Assembly (NCBI GenBank): GCA_963731585.1
Contig: CAVSWC010000012.1
Coordinates: forward strand, 62,001 to 126,000
DNA: 64,000 bases
Direction of reading: 5' to 3'
Source of the DNA: CANKHA01 sp963731585
Lineage (GTDB): Bacteria > Pseudomonadota > Alphaproteobacteria > Rhizobiales > Xanthobacteraceae
Shown: positions 10,670-19,686 of the stretch, in pieces
Position numbering within the stretch: position 1 is the first letter of the stretch
How the letters are laid out: each line of letters begins with the position of its first letter
The notes under the pieces: generated by a model
What the model was told of the DNA's origin: nothing
Databases searched by the model: none
Seen by the model: the letters and a program-made list of their open reading frames with translations, nothing else
Program-made: the position numbers and the translations under genes

Positions 10670-11470
10670 TCACGCTGTCGCCTTGGCGACCGCGCGCCTG
10701 GCTATCACGCCGATCAGGTGGGCGCGATATTCCGCGCTGCCGTGGATGTCGCCGTTGAGGCCATCCGGGGAGACCGTGAGCCCCTCGAGCGACTTCGGCG
10801 AGAAGCGCTTCTTCAACGCCTCTTCGAAATGCGTCACCCGGAACACGCCGTTGCCGCCCGCGCCGGTAACGGCAACGCGGATTTCCGATGAGCGTTTCGA
10901 GACGAAGACGCCGACCAGCGCATAGCGCGAAGCCTGGTTGCGGAATTTCTCGTAAGCCGCCTTCTGCACCAGCGGAAAGCTGATCCGCACGATGATCTCG
11001 TCAGGCTCGAGCGCGGTCTGGAACATGCCCTGGAAGAATTCATCGGCATGGATGCGGCGCTTGGAGGTGATGATGGTCGCGCCGAGCCCGAGGCAGGCGG
11101 CCGGATAGTCCGCGGTCGGATCGTTGTTGGCAACCGAGCCGCCGATGGTCCCGCGATGGCGCACGGCGGGATCGCCGATCACGCCGGCAAGGTATGCCAG
11201 CGCCGGCAGGTTTTCCTTCACCACCGGAGAGTTCGCCACTTCGGAATGACGCGTCATCGCACCGATCACGATGGAGCGGCCTTTCAGCTCGATGCCGGAG
11301 AGGCCTTCGATCTGCGACAGATCGACGAGCTGCGAGGGCGAGGCCAGCCGCAGCTTCATGGTCGGGATCAGTGTGTGGCCGCCGGCCAAAAGCTTGGCCT
11401 CCTCATTCTTGGCGAGGAGATTGGCGGCCTGCCGCACCGTGGTCGGGCGATGATAGGTGAAAGCGTACAT
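10670..11470 (-). CDS. coxM: CO-dehydrogenase-type medium (FAD) subunit
   Basis: 266 residues, intact. FAD-binding subunit of a molybdenum hydroxylase (CoxM/CutM family) that carries electrons from the Fe-S subunit. The two flavin-binding motifs are visible: AGGHTLIPTMK from residue 29 and TIGGSVANNDPTAD from 108. The frame is open further upstream, but MYAFTYHRP is the normal start. It follows coxS by 31 bases. True CO oxidation cannot be inferred, since the active-site loop that separates CO dehydrogenase from other enzymes lies in the large subunit, which is absent here. Confidence 0.9.
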   Translation of the reverse strand: MYAFTYHRPTTVRQAANLLAKNEEAKLLAGGHTLIPTMKLRLASPSQLVDLSQIEGLSGIELKGRSIVIGAMTRHSEVANSPVVKENLPALAYLAGVIGDPAVRHRGTIGGSVANNDPTADYPAACLGLGATIITSKRRIHADEFFQGMFQTALEPDEIIVRISFPLVQKAAYEKFRNQASRYALVGVFVSKRSSEIRVAVTGAGGNGVFRVTHFEEALKKRFSPKSLEGLTVSPDGLNGDIHGSAEYRAHLIGVIARRAVAKATA

Positions 11471-11501
11471 GGAGGTGTCCCTTGGAAGTCCCTTGCCTGC
11501 C

Positions 11502-11990
11502 CTACGCCGCAGCTTTCGTGCCGCCCATGGCAGCCGCGCCGGAGGCAATCGCCTTCACGATATTATGGTAGCCGGTGCAGCGGCAGATGTTGCCTTCGAG
11601 CTCTTCGCGGATGACGTGATCTTCCAGCGCAAAACCTTTGCGGTTCACGATATCGATCGCCGACATGATCATGCCCGGGGTGCAGTAGCCGCATTGCAGG
11701 CCGTGATGCTCGCGGAAGGCCTCCTGCATCGGATGCAGCGGCTCGTCGGGCGCGGCCAGGCCTTCGATCGTCGTGACGCTCGCACCCTCGACCTGCCACG
11801 CGAAGGTGGTGCAGGACTTCAGCGCCTTGCCGTTCACATGCACGACGCAGGCGCCGCATTGCGAGGTGTCGCACCCGACATGCGTGCCGGTCAGGCGCAG
11901 ATGCTCGCGCAGGAATTCGACCAACAGCGTGCGCGGATCGACATCAGCGGTGACGGCTTTGCCGTTCACCGTCATCGCGACGGCGGGCAT
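11502..11990 (-). CDS. coxS: CO-dehydrogenase-type small (2Fe-2S) subunit
   Basis: 162 residues, intact. Two [2Fe-2S] clusters are implied: plant-type ligands C40, C45, C48 and C60 in the N-terminal half (GCDTSQCGAC) and C100, C103, C136 and C138 in the helical C-terminal half (CGYCTPG and CRCTGY). It transfers electrons from the molybdenum site to the FAD subunit. Upstream of coxM on the same strand and 100 bases downstream of the coxG gene. Confidence 0.93.
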   Translation of the reverse strand: MPAVAMTVNGKAVTADVDPRTLLVEFLREHLRLTGTHVGCDTSQCGACVVHVNGKALKSCTTFAWQVEGASVTTIEGLAAPDEPLHPMQEAFREHHGLQCGYCTPGMIMSAIDIVNRKGFALEDHVIREELEGNICRCTGYHNIVKAIASGAAAMGGTKAAA

Positions 11991-12090
11991 TCATCCCTCC
12001 TTGGAACTTAAGTCCGTGAGCCTGGAAAGGCGGTTTCCGGCGGGACTTTAGCGACCCGCCGGGCGTGGTCAAGATGCGCAAGCTGCACGC

Positions 12091-12546
12091 TCAGGCGGCG
12101 GGCATCGCGGCCGCGGCGGCGAATTTCTCGAAAAACTCGTCGGCCATTTTCTTCGCGGCGCCGTTGACCAGGCGCTGGCCGATCTGCGCCAGTTTGCCGC
12201 CGATCTGCGCCTCCACATTATAGGTGAGCAAGGTGCCGCCATCCTTGGGGATGAGCGCGACCACCGCCCCGCCCTTGGCGAAGCCGGCGATCCCGCCATC
12301 CCCCGTGCCGGAAATCTTGTAGCCGTTGGGAGGATCGAGGTCGGTGAGATTGACCTTGCCTTTGAACTTGGCCTTCACCGGGCCGATCTTGGTCACGGCC
12401 ACGGCCTGGAATTCGGTATCGGAAAGCTTGTCCAGGCTCTCGCAGCCCGGGATGCAGGCTTTCAGCACGTCCGGGTCGTTGAGCTTGACCCAGACCACCT
12501 CGCGCGGGGCCGCGATCTGGTATTCGCCGCTCATCGTCATCGCCAT
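12091..12546 (-). CDS. coxG: CoxG/SRPBCC family protein
   Basis: 151 residues of the CoxG branch of the SRPBCC (START-like) fold: MSGEYQIAAPREVVWVKLNDPDVLKACIPG is abbreviated here to its key parts GEYQIAAPREVVW and CIPGCESL, followed by FKGKVNLTDLDPPNGYKI and YNVEAQIGGKLAQIG. CoxG is needed for membrane attachment of CO dehydrogenase in aerobic CO oxidisers; longer versions carry a C-terminal membrane helix that this one lacks. It is the first gene of the coxG-coxS-coxM run. Confidence 0.88.
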   Translation of the reverse strand: MAMTMSGEYQIAAPREVVWVKLNDPDVLKACIPGCESLDKLSDTEFQAVAVTKIGPVKAKFKGKVNLTDLDPPNGYKISGTGDGGIAGFAKGGAVVALIPKDGGTLLTYNVEAQIGGKLAQIGQRLVNGAAKKMADEFFEKFAAAAAMPAA

Positions 12547-12728
12547 GGTGTTCCCCGCGCCTTTGCTGAACCGGTGGCCGGAGTTAGTCCGAATATCCCG
12601 TGAGCGTCAAACAACACTCGGATGACGAGCCATCCATGAATATAGTCCCAACTGAATAACGGGGAAAGCCGCGCCCACTCGCGCCGGTCAGGCAAATCGG
12701 GCTAACTGCGCACCCGCGAGTCTCAACC

Positions 12729-14089
12729 ATGGCCAACCTGTCATCCTCCTCCCTGCTCGGGCCGCTGTTTTCCAGCGCGGCCATGCGCGCCGTGGTGGAT
12801 GACAAGATGCGGCTGCAGCGGATGCTGGATTTCGAGGCCGCGCTGGCAAAGGCGGAAGCCGACGCCGGCGTCATTCCCGCCAAGGCCGCAGGTCCGATCG
12901 CGGCCGCCTGCCGCGCCGATCGCTTCGATCTTGGCTCAGATCGCCGAGGAGGCGGTCGCCGCCGGCAATATCGCCATTCCGCTGGTGAAAATGCTGACGG
13001 CCGAAGTGGCCAAGGCTGACCGCGAGGCTTCAGGCTTCGTGCATTGGGGCGCCACCAGCCAGGACGTGATCGACACCGCGCTGGTGCTGGAACTGCGCGA
13101 CGCCATCGATGCGCTCACGGCCGATCTCGACCGCGCGGTGGCCGCTTTCACGGCGCAGGCCAGGCAGCACAAGGAAACGCCGGCAGTGGCGCGCACCTGG
13201 ATGCAGCAGGCGCTGCCGATGCCCTTCGGGCTCAAGCTCGCGGGCTACGCCGCGGCGCTGGCGCGCGCGAAAGACCGGCTGCTGCGGCTGCGTGAGAGCG
13301 CTTTGGTGGTGCAATTCGGCGGCGCGGCCGGCACGCTGGCTGCGCTCGGCAGCAAGGGCCTCGACGTCACCGAAAGGCTTGCGAGGGAACTGCGGCTCGA
13401 CGTGCCGCCCGCGCCCTGGCACAGCCACCGTGACCGGCTGGCCGAAGTCGCGGGCGCTTGCGCGATCCTCGCCGGCACCTGCGGCAAGATCGCCCGCGAT
13501 GTATCACTCCTGATGCAGACCGAGGTGGGCGAAGCTTTTGAGCCGGCGGAGGCCGGGCGCGGCGGTTCGTCTTCCATGCCGCACAAGCGCAACCCGACGG
13601 CGGCAGCCTCGGCGCTGGCCTGCGCGGCCATGGCGCCGCAACTGGCGGCCACCATCTTCGCCGCGCAGGTGCAGGAGCACGAACGCGCGCTCGGCGGATG
13701 GCAGGCGGAATGGCCGACTTTCCCGGCACTTCTGCTCGTCACCTCCGGCGCGTTGCGCGCCGTTGCCGATATCGCCGAAGGCCTCGAGGTCGATGCCGAG
13801 CGCATGCGCGCCAATCTCGATATCAGCCAGGGGCTGATCATGGCCGAAGCGGTTTCGGTCGCGCTCGCCAAAAAAATCGGCAAGCAGGAGGCGCACAAAC
13901 TGGTGGAGGAAGCCTGCAAGAAAGCAGCGCAAGGAAAAGCGCCACCTGCGCGACGTGCTAAGCGCGAACAAGCGCGTGACCGAGCACCTTCCTGTTGATG
14001 AAATCGCCAAACTGGTCGCGCCCGAACATTACACCGGCATGGCGGGCGATTTCATCGACCGCCTGCTGGGCTCCATCAAGAACGCATAA
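12729..14089 (+). CDS. pcaB: 3-carboxy-cis,cis-muconate cycloisomerase, frameshifted
   Basis: About 452 residues after removing two extra bases (near 12927 and 13935). It belongs to the fumarase/argininosuccinate lyase superfamily, with HWGATSQDVIDTALVL and the signature GSSSMPHKRNPTAA. The C-terminal GGWQAEWPTFPAL and HYTGMAGDFIDRLL distinguish PcaB from purB-type lyases. It lactonises carboxymuconate in the protocatechuate branch of the beta-ketoadipate pathway. pcaD starts two bases after its stop, and pcaC follows. The second shift separates the last ~50 residues. Confidence 0.86.
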
Positions 14090-14091
14090 GC

Positions 14092-14887
14092 ATGACCGGA
14101 CGCGTAGTCGATGCCGATGGTTGTCCGCTCTATGTGCGGGTCGATGGCCATGCGACGCGCCCCTGCGCTGATGCTTTCCAATTCGCTCGGCACCGACCTG
14201 CATTTGTGGGACGCGCAGGCGGCGCAATGGGCACGCGACTTTCACGTGGTGCGTTACGACCGGCGCGGGCATGGCCGTTCCGGCCTGGGCCATGCCCCGC
14301 ACAGCCTGGAGCGCTTCGGGCGCGATGCGCTGGCAATCATGGATTCCCTGGGACTCGACAAGGTGCACTGGTGCGGTCTCTCCATGGGCGGCATGGTCGG
14401 GCCAATGGCTCGCGGCGAACGCGCCGGATCGGATCGACAAGCTGATCCTGTCCAACACCTCGTCCTATTTCGCCGACAAGGTGCGCTGGAACGACCGCAT
14501 CAAAACAGTGCGTGAAAAGGGCGTCGGCGCCGTCGCCGACGCGGTGATGAAGCTGTGGTTCACCGCCGATTTCCGCGCGCGCGAGCCCGAGACCATTGCC
14601 GCATGACGGAAATGCTTTCTGCCACGCCGGTGCAGGGTTACATCGCCGCCTGCGAGGCGATCCGCGACATGGACCACCGCGACCTGCTGCAGCGGATCAC
14701 TGCACCGACCCTGATCATCGCCGGAAAGCACGATCAATCGACGCCGCTGGACGGCGCGCAATTCATGCAGACGCGGATTGCAGGCTCCGCCCTCACCGTG
14801 CTCGACGCCGCGCACATCGCCAATGTCGAGCAGCCGGCGATCTATGCTGACACGGTATCGAAATTTCTGGCTCAGCCCGCGCGCTAG
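14092..14887 (+). CDS. pcaD: 3-oxoadipate enol-lactonase, frameshifted
   Basis: An alpha/beta hydrolase of about 264 residues spread over three frames, with extra bases near 14166 and 14412 and a missing base near 14593. The nucleophile elbow GLSMGGMVG, the acid region IIAGKHDQSTP and the catalytic His in DAAHIANVEQP are all present once joined. It hydrolyses 3-oxoadipate enol-lactone. Its position between pcaB and pcaC supports the assignment over a generic hydrolase. Confidence 0.82.
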
Positions 14888-14896
14888 GAGATAGGC

Positions 14897-15286
14897 ATGG
14901 ATGACCGCGAACGGCACGAAAAAGGCATGGCCCGCCGGCGCAAGGTGTTGGGCAATGCCTGGGTCGACAAGGCCAATACCGCCAAGACACCGTTCAACGA
15001 GGATTTCCAGGAATTCATCACCCGCTATGCCTGGGGCGAGATCTGGTCGCGCCCGCATTTCGACGAGCGCACAAGGCGCGTGCTCGTCATCGGAACCATG
15101 ATCGCGCTCGGCGCGTGGGAAGAATTCCGCATGCATGTGCGCAGCGCGATGACCGAAGGCGGCTTCACCACTGAGGACATCAAGGAAGTGATCATGCAGC
15201 AGGCGATCTATTGCGGCTTGCCGGCGGCCAATCATGCCTTCAAGGAAGCCGCCGCGGTGATGAAGGAAATCGGGAAGTCACCTTGA
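14897..15286 (+). CDS. pcaC: 4-carboxymuconolactone decarboxylase
   Basis: 129 residues, intact, AhpD-like all-helical fold. Typical segments are RRKVLGNAWVDKA, FITRYAWGEIWSRPHFD, RRVLVIGTMIALGAWEEFRMH and EVIMQQAIYCGLPAANHAF. It converts 4-carboxymuconolactone to 3-oxoadipate enol-lactone, the step before PcaD. An AGGAG lies just before the ATG and the gene is 10 bases after pcaD. Protocatechuate dioxygenase genes pcaH and pcaG are not in the window. Confidence 0.93.
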   Translation: MDDRERHEKGMARRRKVLGNAWVDKANTAKTPFNEDFQEFITRYAWGEIWSRPHFDERTRRVLVIGTMIALGAWEEFRMHVRSAMTEGGFTTEDIKEVIMQQAIYCGLPAANHAFKEAAAVMKEIGKSP

Positions 15287-16337
15287 GTGTCACGCTGCGG
15301 TTTGTTGGTCCGTCCGCCGAAAGGGCGAGGGTCAGGGAGGGGGCCATCCGCTGGCCTGATTCTCTCCCGGTTGCTCCGCAACGCGGATGCCCGGCACAAG
15401 GCCGGGCATGACGGTGAAGAACCTCGACAGCCCTGGCGCCTACCCGCTCCGTCCCCGCCCGAAATTCCTGCGGCGTGGTGCCGGTCTGCCCGCGGAAGAA
15501 GCGGGCAAAATGCGACGGATCGGAAAAGGACAGCTCGTAGGAGATTTCCTGGATCGCCTGGTTGGTGAAGACCAGCTGGCGCTTGGCCTCGGTCAGCACA
15601 CGCTGGCGGATCAGATGGCCGGCGGTGACGCCGGTGGCGCGTTTGACGTGATCATTCAGCCGGTCGGGCGTCATCGCCAGCTTCTCGGCATAGAAGGATA
15701 GCCGCCGCTCCCGGCGGAAATTCTGCTCGATCAGGTCGCGCAACGCGTCAACGGTCGGATCGGCGGGCGCAAGCGTCACCGCGCCCGAGCGCGCGCGGCT
15801 GGCGGCAAGCCGGACCACTTCCACCGCGATCAGGGCCAAAAGGCCGCGCATGGCGACGCGAAAACCTTCGCGCGCCAAAAAGCGCTCCTGGTGCAATTCG
15901 GCGCAAAGCTCGGCGACGCGTTTTCCTTCCGCCGGCGTTGCCAGCGGCACCACCGGATCGGCCGCGAGCGTGCGCAGCCGCGACCAGGCGGCATCCGAGT
16001 GGTTGCCCAAGGCGGAGGCGACGTCGTCGGTGAAGCTCACCACCCAGCCGTCGGTCACCTCCGGCTCGAAGCGGAAGCCATGCGCGATGGTCGAAGGCAC
16101 CAGGATGGCGGCCGGCGCCGTGAAGGGAATTGTGGCGGCCTCGAACGTCATTTCCCCGCCGCCGCGCTCGACGAACAGGATCTGCGACAGATTGGCGTGG
16201 CGATGCGCGCGGATCACCCAATCATGGATCGAGGCGCGCGAGGCAATGGTTTCGACATGGATGAAGTCGAACGCCTGATTGTCCGGGGAATTGCCGTAGA
16301 GGTGGAACAGCGGGAGCGCGGGTGCTGGGGCGGGCAT
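15240..16337 (-). CDS. AraC-family transcriptional regulator
   Basis: A DNA-binding activator with an N-terminal cupin-like sensor (RAHRHANLSQILFVERGGGE) and a C-terminal double helix-turn-helix (LSFYAEKLAMTPDRLNDHVKRATG abridged to its core AEKLAMTPDRLN, then EISYELSFSDPSHFARFFR). Start at ATG 16337. It is convergent with and overlaps pcaC. The PobR branch of AraC regulators controls aromatic degradation and this fits by position and domain order, but the effector is inferred. The frame runs about 60 residues past the usual end through a palindromic repeat (RHARPCAGHPR), so the true end is probably near 15430-15480. Confidence 0.82.
   Translation of the reverse strand: MPAPAPALPLFHLYGNSPDNQAFDFIHVETIASRASIHDWVIRAHRHANLSQILFVERGGGEMTFEAATIPFTAPAAILVPSTIAHGFRFEPEVTDGWVVSFTDDVASALGNHSDAAWSRLRTLAADPVVPLATPAEGKRVAELCAELHQERFLAREGFRVAMRGLLALIAVEVVRLAASRARSGAVTLAPADPTVDALRDLIEQNFRRERRLSFYAEKLAMTPDRLNDHVKRATGVTAGHLIRQRVLTEAKRQLVFTNQAIQEISYELSFSDPSHFARFFRGQTGTTPQEFRAGTERVGARAVEVLHRHARPCAGHPRCGATGRESGQRMAPSLTLALSADGPTNRSVTLKVTSRFPSSPRRLP
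15370..15412. repeat. Dispersed palindrome with GCCCGGC...GCCGGGC core
   Basis: The core ATGCCCGGC-ACAAG-GCCGGGCAT is a perfect hairpin in the pcaC/araC convergent region. Read on the minus strand it encodes the spurious HARPCAGHP tail of the regulator. Similar cores occur near 37025 and 45285, so it looks like a dispersed extragenic repeat. Confidence 0.7.
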
Positions 16338-16478
16338 GGCGGAGCATAGCGCAGCGCGGCAGCCGGTCAACAGCCGCATCGCCTGCGGCTGTGAGCAACG
16401 TTGCCGCGCATTCCAGCCCCTGCTAAGAAACGTGAGGCAAGTCAGCGCCAAACGAGGCGGCAGGAGCCAAGCGGACGC

Positions 16479-17396
16479 ATGGAAGTCTTCGTCCAACAGC
16501 TCATCAACGGCCTCACCCTCGGCTCGATCTATGGCCTGATCGCCATCGGCTACACGATGGTGTACGGCATCCTCAACATGGTGAACTTTGCCCATAGCGG
16601 CGTGTTCATGGTGTCCTCCTTCATCGCGCTCACCACGCTGCTCATCCTGACCAGCTGGCTCGGCGTTTCCTCCATGGTGCTGGCGCTGATGATCATCATG
16701 GTGGTCGCGATGGTGCTGACCTCAGTGCTGAACTGGACCATCGAGCGCGTGGCCTATCGTCCGTTGCGGCATTCCTTCCGGCTCGCGCCGCTGATCTCAT
16801 CCATCGGAATGTCGATCTTCCTGACCAATTTCGTGCAGGTTTCGCAGGGCCAGCGCAACAAGTCGATTCCGCCGATGTTCGGCGAGACGGTCACGCTGAT
16901 ACAAGGCCGCGGCTACGACGTGGCGATATCCTACGAGCAGATCACGATCTGGGCGGTGACCGCCGTGCTGCTGCTCGCCTTCTGGTATCTTGTGGCCAAG
17001 ACCTCGCTCGGCCGCGCGCAGCGCGCCTGCGAGCAGGACCAGAAAATGGCCGCGCTGGTCGGCGTCAATGTCGATCGCACCGTCGCCATCACCTTCGTGA
17101 TTGCCGCCTCGCTCGCCGCCGTCGCAGGCTCGATGTATCTGATGTATTACGGCGTGGTGAATTTCTCCGATGGATTTGTGCCCGGCATCAAGGCTTTCAC
17201 CGCCGCGGTGCTCGGCGGCATCGGCTCGCTGCCCGGCGCCGTAATCGGCGGATTGCTGATCGGGCTGATCGAAACCATGTGGTCGGCCTATTTCTCTATC
17301 GACTACAAGGATGTCGCGGTTTTCTCTCTGCTGGCCATCACGCTGATTTTCCTGCCGCAGGGTCTTCTCGGCAAGCCGGACGTCGAAAAGGTGTGA
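16479..17396 (+). CDS. livH: Branched-chain amino acid ABC transporter permease LivH
   Basis: 305 residues, intact; an integral membrane permease with about eight hydrophobic helices. Start at ATG 16479, with a CAGGAG 12 bases before. Family segments are LINGLTLGSIYGLIAIGYTM, ILNMVNFAHSGVFM and AVLGGIGSLPGAVIGG. Works with LivM and the ATPases LivG and LivF to import branched-chain amino acids or related amides; no periplasmic binding protein gene is adjacent, so the substrate is uncertain. Confidence 0.94.
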   Translation: MEVFVQQLINGLTLGSIYGLIAIGYTMVYGILNMVNFAHSGVFMVSSFIALTTLLILTSWLGVSSMVLALMIIMVVAMVLTSVLNWTIERVAYRPLRHSFRLAPLISSIGMSIFLTNFVQVSQGQRNKSIPPMFGETVTLIQGRGYDVAISYEQITIWAVTAVLLLAFWYLVAKTSLGRAQRACEQDQKMAALVGVNVDRTVAITFVIAASLAAVAGSMYLMYYGVVNFSDGFVPGIKAFTAAVLGGIGSLPGAVIGGLLIGLIETMWSAYFSIDYKDVAVFSLLAITLIFLPQGLLGKPDVEKV

Positions 17397-17397
17397 G

Positions 17398-18780
17398 ATG
17401 CCGGCCGAGCCGTCCGCGCGGGCGTCCCAATCACGTGTGGTTCGCGCGCTGAAGGAGGCCGCACTTACGGGGCTGCTCGCCGTCGGGCTGTTCCTGCCGC
17501 TTGTGGCCTTCACCACCGTACAGAGCATGCGCAACGAGCTGGTGCTGGAGACGCGCTGGGGATTGTTCTTCGCCGTCGTCGCACTCGTCGTGCTCGCGCG
17601 CTTCTTCTATGTCGTGGTCCTGACGCCCTGGCTGGAGCGCCGCCCCGCCAAGCCGACCGCTGGGAGCGCGCCGCTGGCGGGGTGGCGCACGGCCCTGAAG
17701 ACATGGTTCACGCCCTTCGCGCTCGGCTTCGTCGCCGTCTATCCGGTGCTGGTGATCGCGCTGACCGGCTGGGGCGGCGCGCTGAAGTGGATCGACAATT
17801 TCGGCATCCAGATTCTCATCTACGTCATGCTCGGCTGGGGCCTGAACATCGTTGTCGGCCTCGCGGGACTGCTCGACCTCGGCTATGTCGCCTTTTACGC
17901 CGTTGGGGCTTATTCCTACGCGCTGCTGTCGAAGACGCTCGGCTTCTCCTTCTGGATGCTGCTGCCGCTTTCCGGCATCCTGGCAGCCTTCTGGGGGGTC
18001 CTGCTCGGCTTCCCGGTGCTGCGCTTGCGCGGCGACTATCTCGCGCTCGTCACGCTGGCCTTCGGCGAGATCATCCGGCTGGTGCTGGTCAATTGGGTAC
18101 CGGTGACCGGCGGCTATGCCGGCATCAGCGGCATCCCGCGCCCGAGCTTTTTCGGAATCCCGTTCAACGCGTCGGAGGAAGGCTTCGCCGCGGTGTTTGG
18201 GCTGGAATTCACCCCGCTCTACCGCACCATCTTTCTTTATTACGTCATCCTCGCGCTGGCGCTGTTCACCGCCTTCATCACCGTGCGGCTGCGGCGCTTG
18301 CCGGTCGGGCGCGCCTGGGAAGCCTTGCGCGAGGACGAGATCGCCTGCCGCTCGCTCGGCATCAACACCACTAATACCAAGCTCACCGCCTTCGCCATGG
18401 GGGCGATGCTGGCGGGCTTCGCCGGCTCCTTCTTCTCCGCGCGGCAGGGCTTCATCTCGCCGGAGTCCTTCACCTTCATCGAGTCCGCCACCATTCTGTC
18501 GATCGTCGTGCTCGGCGGCATGGGCAGCCAGGTCGGCGTCGCCATTGCTGCGATCCTGCTCGTCGGCGGCACGGAAATCATGCGCGAACTCGATTTCCTC
18601 AAGCAGATTTTCGGCCAGGATTTCGAGCCGATCCGCTACCGCATGCTGCTGTTCGGGCTGGCGATGGTGCTGATCATGATCTGGAAGCCGCGCGGGCTGA
18701 TCTCCACGCGCGAGCCGTCGGTCTTCCTCGCGGAGCGCAAGACGATTCCCGCCGACCTGTTGAAAGAGAACCGCGGATGA
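17398..18780 (+). CDS. livM: Branched-chain amino acid ABC transporter permease LivM
   Basis: 460 residues, intact, longer than Escherichia coli LivM because of an N-terminal extension with two extra hydrophobic segments. Core motifs are GLNIVVGLAGLLDLGYVAFYAVGAY (here only GLLDLGYVAFYAVGAY as key part), LRGDYLALVTLAFGEIIRL and LREDEIACRSLGINTTNTKL, followed by VVLGGMGSQVGVAIAA. Begins one base after livH and overlaps livG by ATGA, indicating coupled translation. Confidence 0.94.
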   Translation: MPAEPSARASQSRVVRALKEAALTGLLAVGLFLPLVAFTTVQSMRNELVLETRWGLFFAVVALVVLARFFYVVVLTPWLERRPAKPTAGSAPLAGWRTALKTWFTPFALGFVAVYPVLVIALTGWGGALKWIDNFGIQILIYVMLGWGLNIVVGLAGLLDLGYVAFYAVGAYSYALLSKTLGFSFWMLLPLSGILAAFWGVLLGFPVLRLRGDYLALVTLAFGEIIRLVLVNWVPVTGGYAGISGIPRPSFFGIPFNASEEGFAAVFGLEFTPLYRTIFLYYVILALALFTAFITVRLRRLPVGRAWEALREDEIACRSLGINTTNTKLTAFAMGAMLAGFAGSFFSARQGFISPESFTFIESATILSIVVLGGMGSQVGVAIAAILLVGGTEIMRELDFLKQIFGQDFEPIRYRMLLFGLAMVLIMIWKPRGLISTREPSVFLAERKTIPADLLKENRG

Positions 18781-19686
18781 TCGATGCGCGCGACACCGTG
18801 TTGCGGCTGGAGCATCTGACCATGCGCTTCGGCGGCCTGGTCGCCGTGCAGGATTTGTCCTTCGAGGCCAAGCGCCGCGCCATCACCGCGCTGATCGGGC
18901 CGAACGGCGCCGGCAAGACCACGGTGTTCAACTGCATCACCGGCTTCTACAAGCCGAGCGAAGGACGCATCGCGCTGCAGCACGGCGAGGGGCGGCTGTG
19001 GAACGAGCTCGATGCGCTGACCGCGCGCGGCTCGCGCAGCCTGCACCGGCCGGAGGGCGCGCTGTTCCTGCTCGAGCGCATGCCGGATTACCTGGTGACG
19101 CAGAAGGCGCGCGTGACGCGCACCTTCCAGAACATCCGCCTGTTCCAAGGCATGAGCGTGCTGGAGAATCTTTTGGTCGCGCAGCACAACCCGCTGATGA
19201 TGGCGTCCGGACTTCACCGCGCTCGGCATTCTTGGCTGGCGCACCTATGCGCGCGCCCAGCGCGACGCCATCGAGCGCGCCGTCCACTGGCTGGAAAAAA
19301 TCAATCTGCTCGACCGCGCCGACGACGCCGCCGGCGAACTGCCCTATGGCGCGCAGCGCCGGCTGGAAGTGGCGCGCGCGATGTGCACCGATCCGGTGCT
19401 GCTCTGCCTCGACGAGCCGGCAGCCGGGCTCAATCCGCACGAAAGCGCCGATCTCAATGAATTGCTGCTCTCGATCCGCAACGAAGGCGCAACCTCGATC
19501 CTGCTGATCGAGCATGACATGTCGGTGGTGATGCAGATTTCCGACCACATCGTCGTGCTGGATCACGGCGTCAAGATCGCCGACGACACGCCCGAGGCCG
19601 TGCGCAACGATCCCAACGTTATCGCAGCCTATCTCGGCGTCGAGGACCACGAGGTCGAGGACGCAACGGCGGAGGCGGGGCTATGA
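18777..19686 (+). CDS. livG: Branched-chain amino acid ABC transporter ATP-binding protein LivG, frameshifted
   Basis: About 302 residues after removing one extra base near 19210. Walker A GPNGAGKTT, ABC signature LPYGAQRRLEVARAM (a variant of LSGGQ) and Walker B VLLCLDEPAAGLNP are present. Between Walker A and the TFQNIRLF Q-loop is an insertion of about 40 residues, as in several rhizobial LivG proteins. The C-terminal VIAAYLGVEDHEVED is typical of the family. Overlaps livM at its start and livF at its end. Confidence 0.9.
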
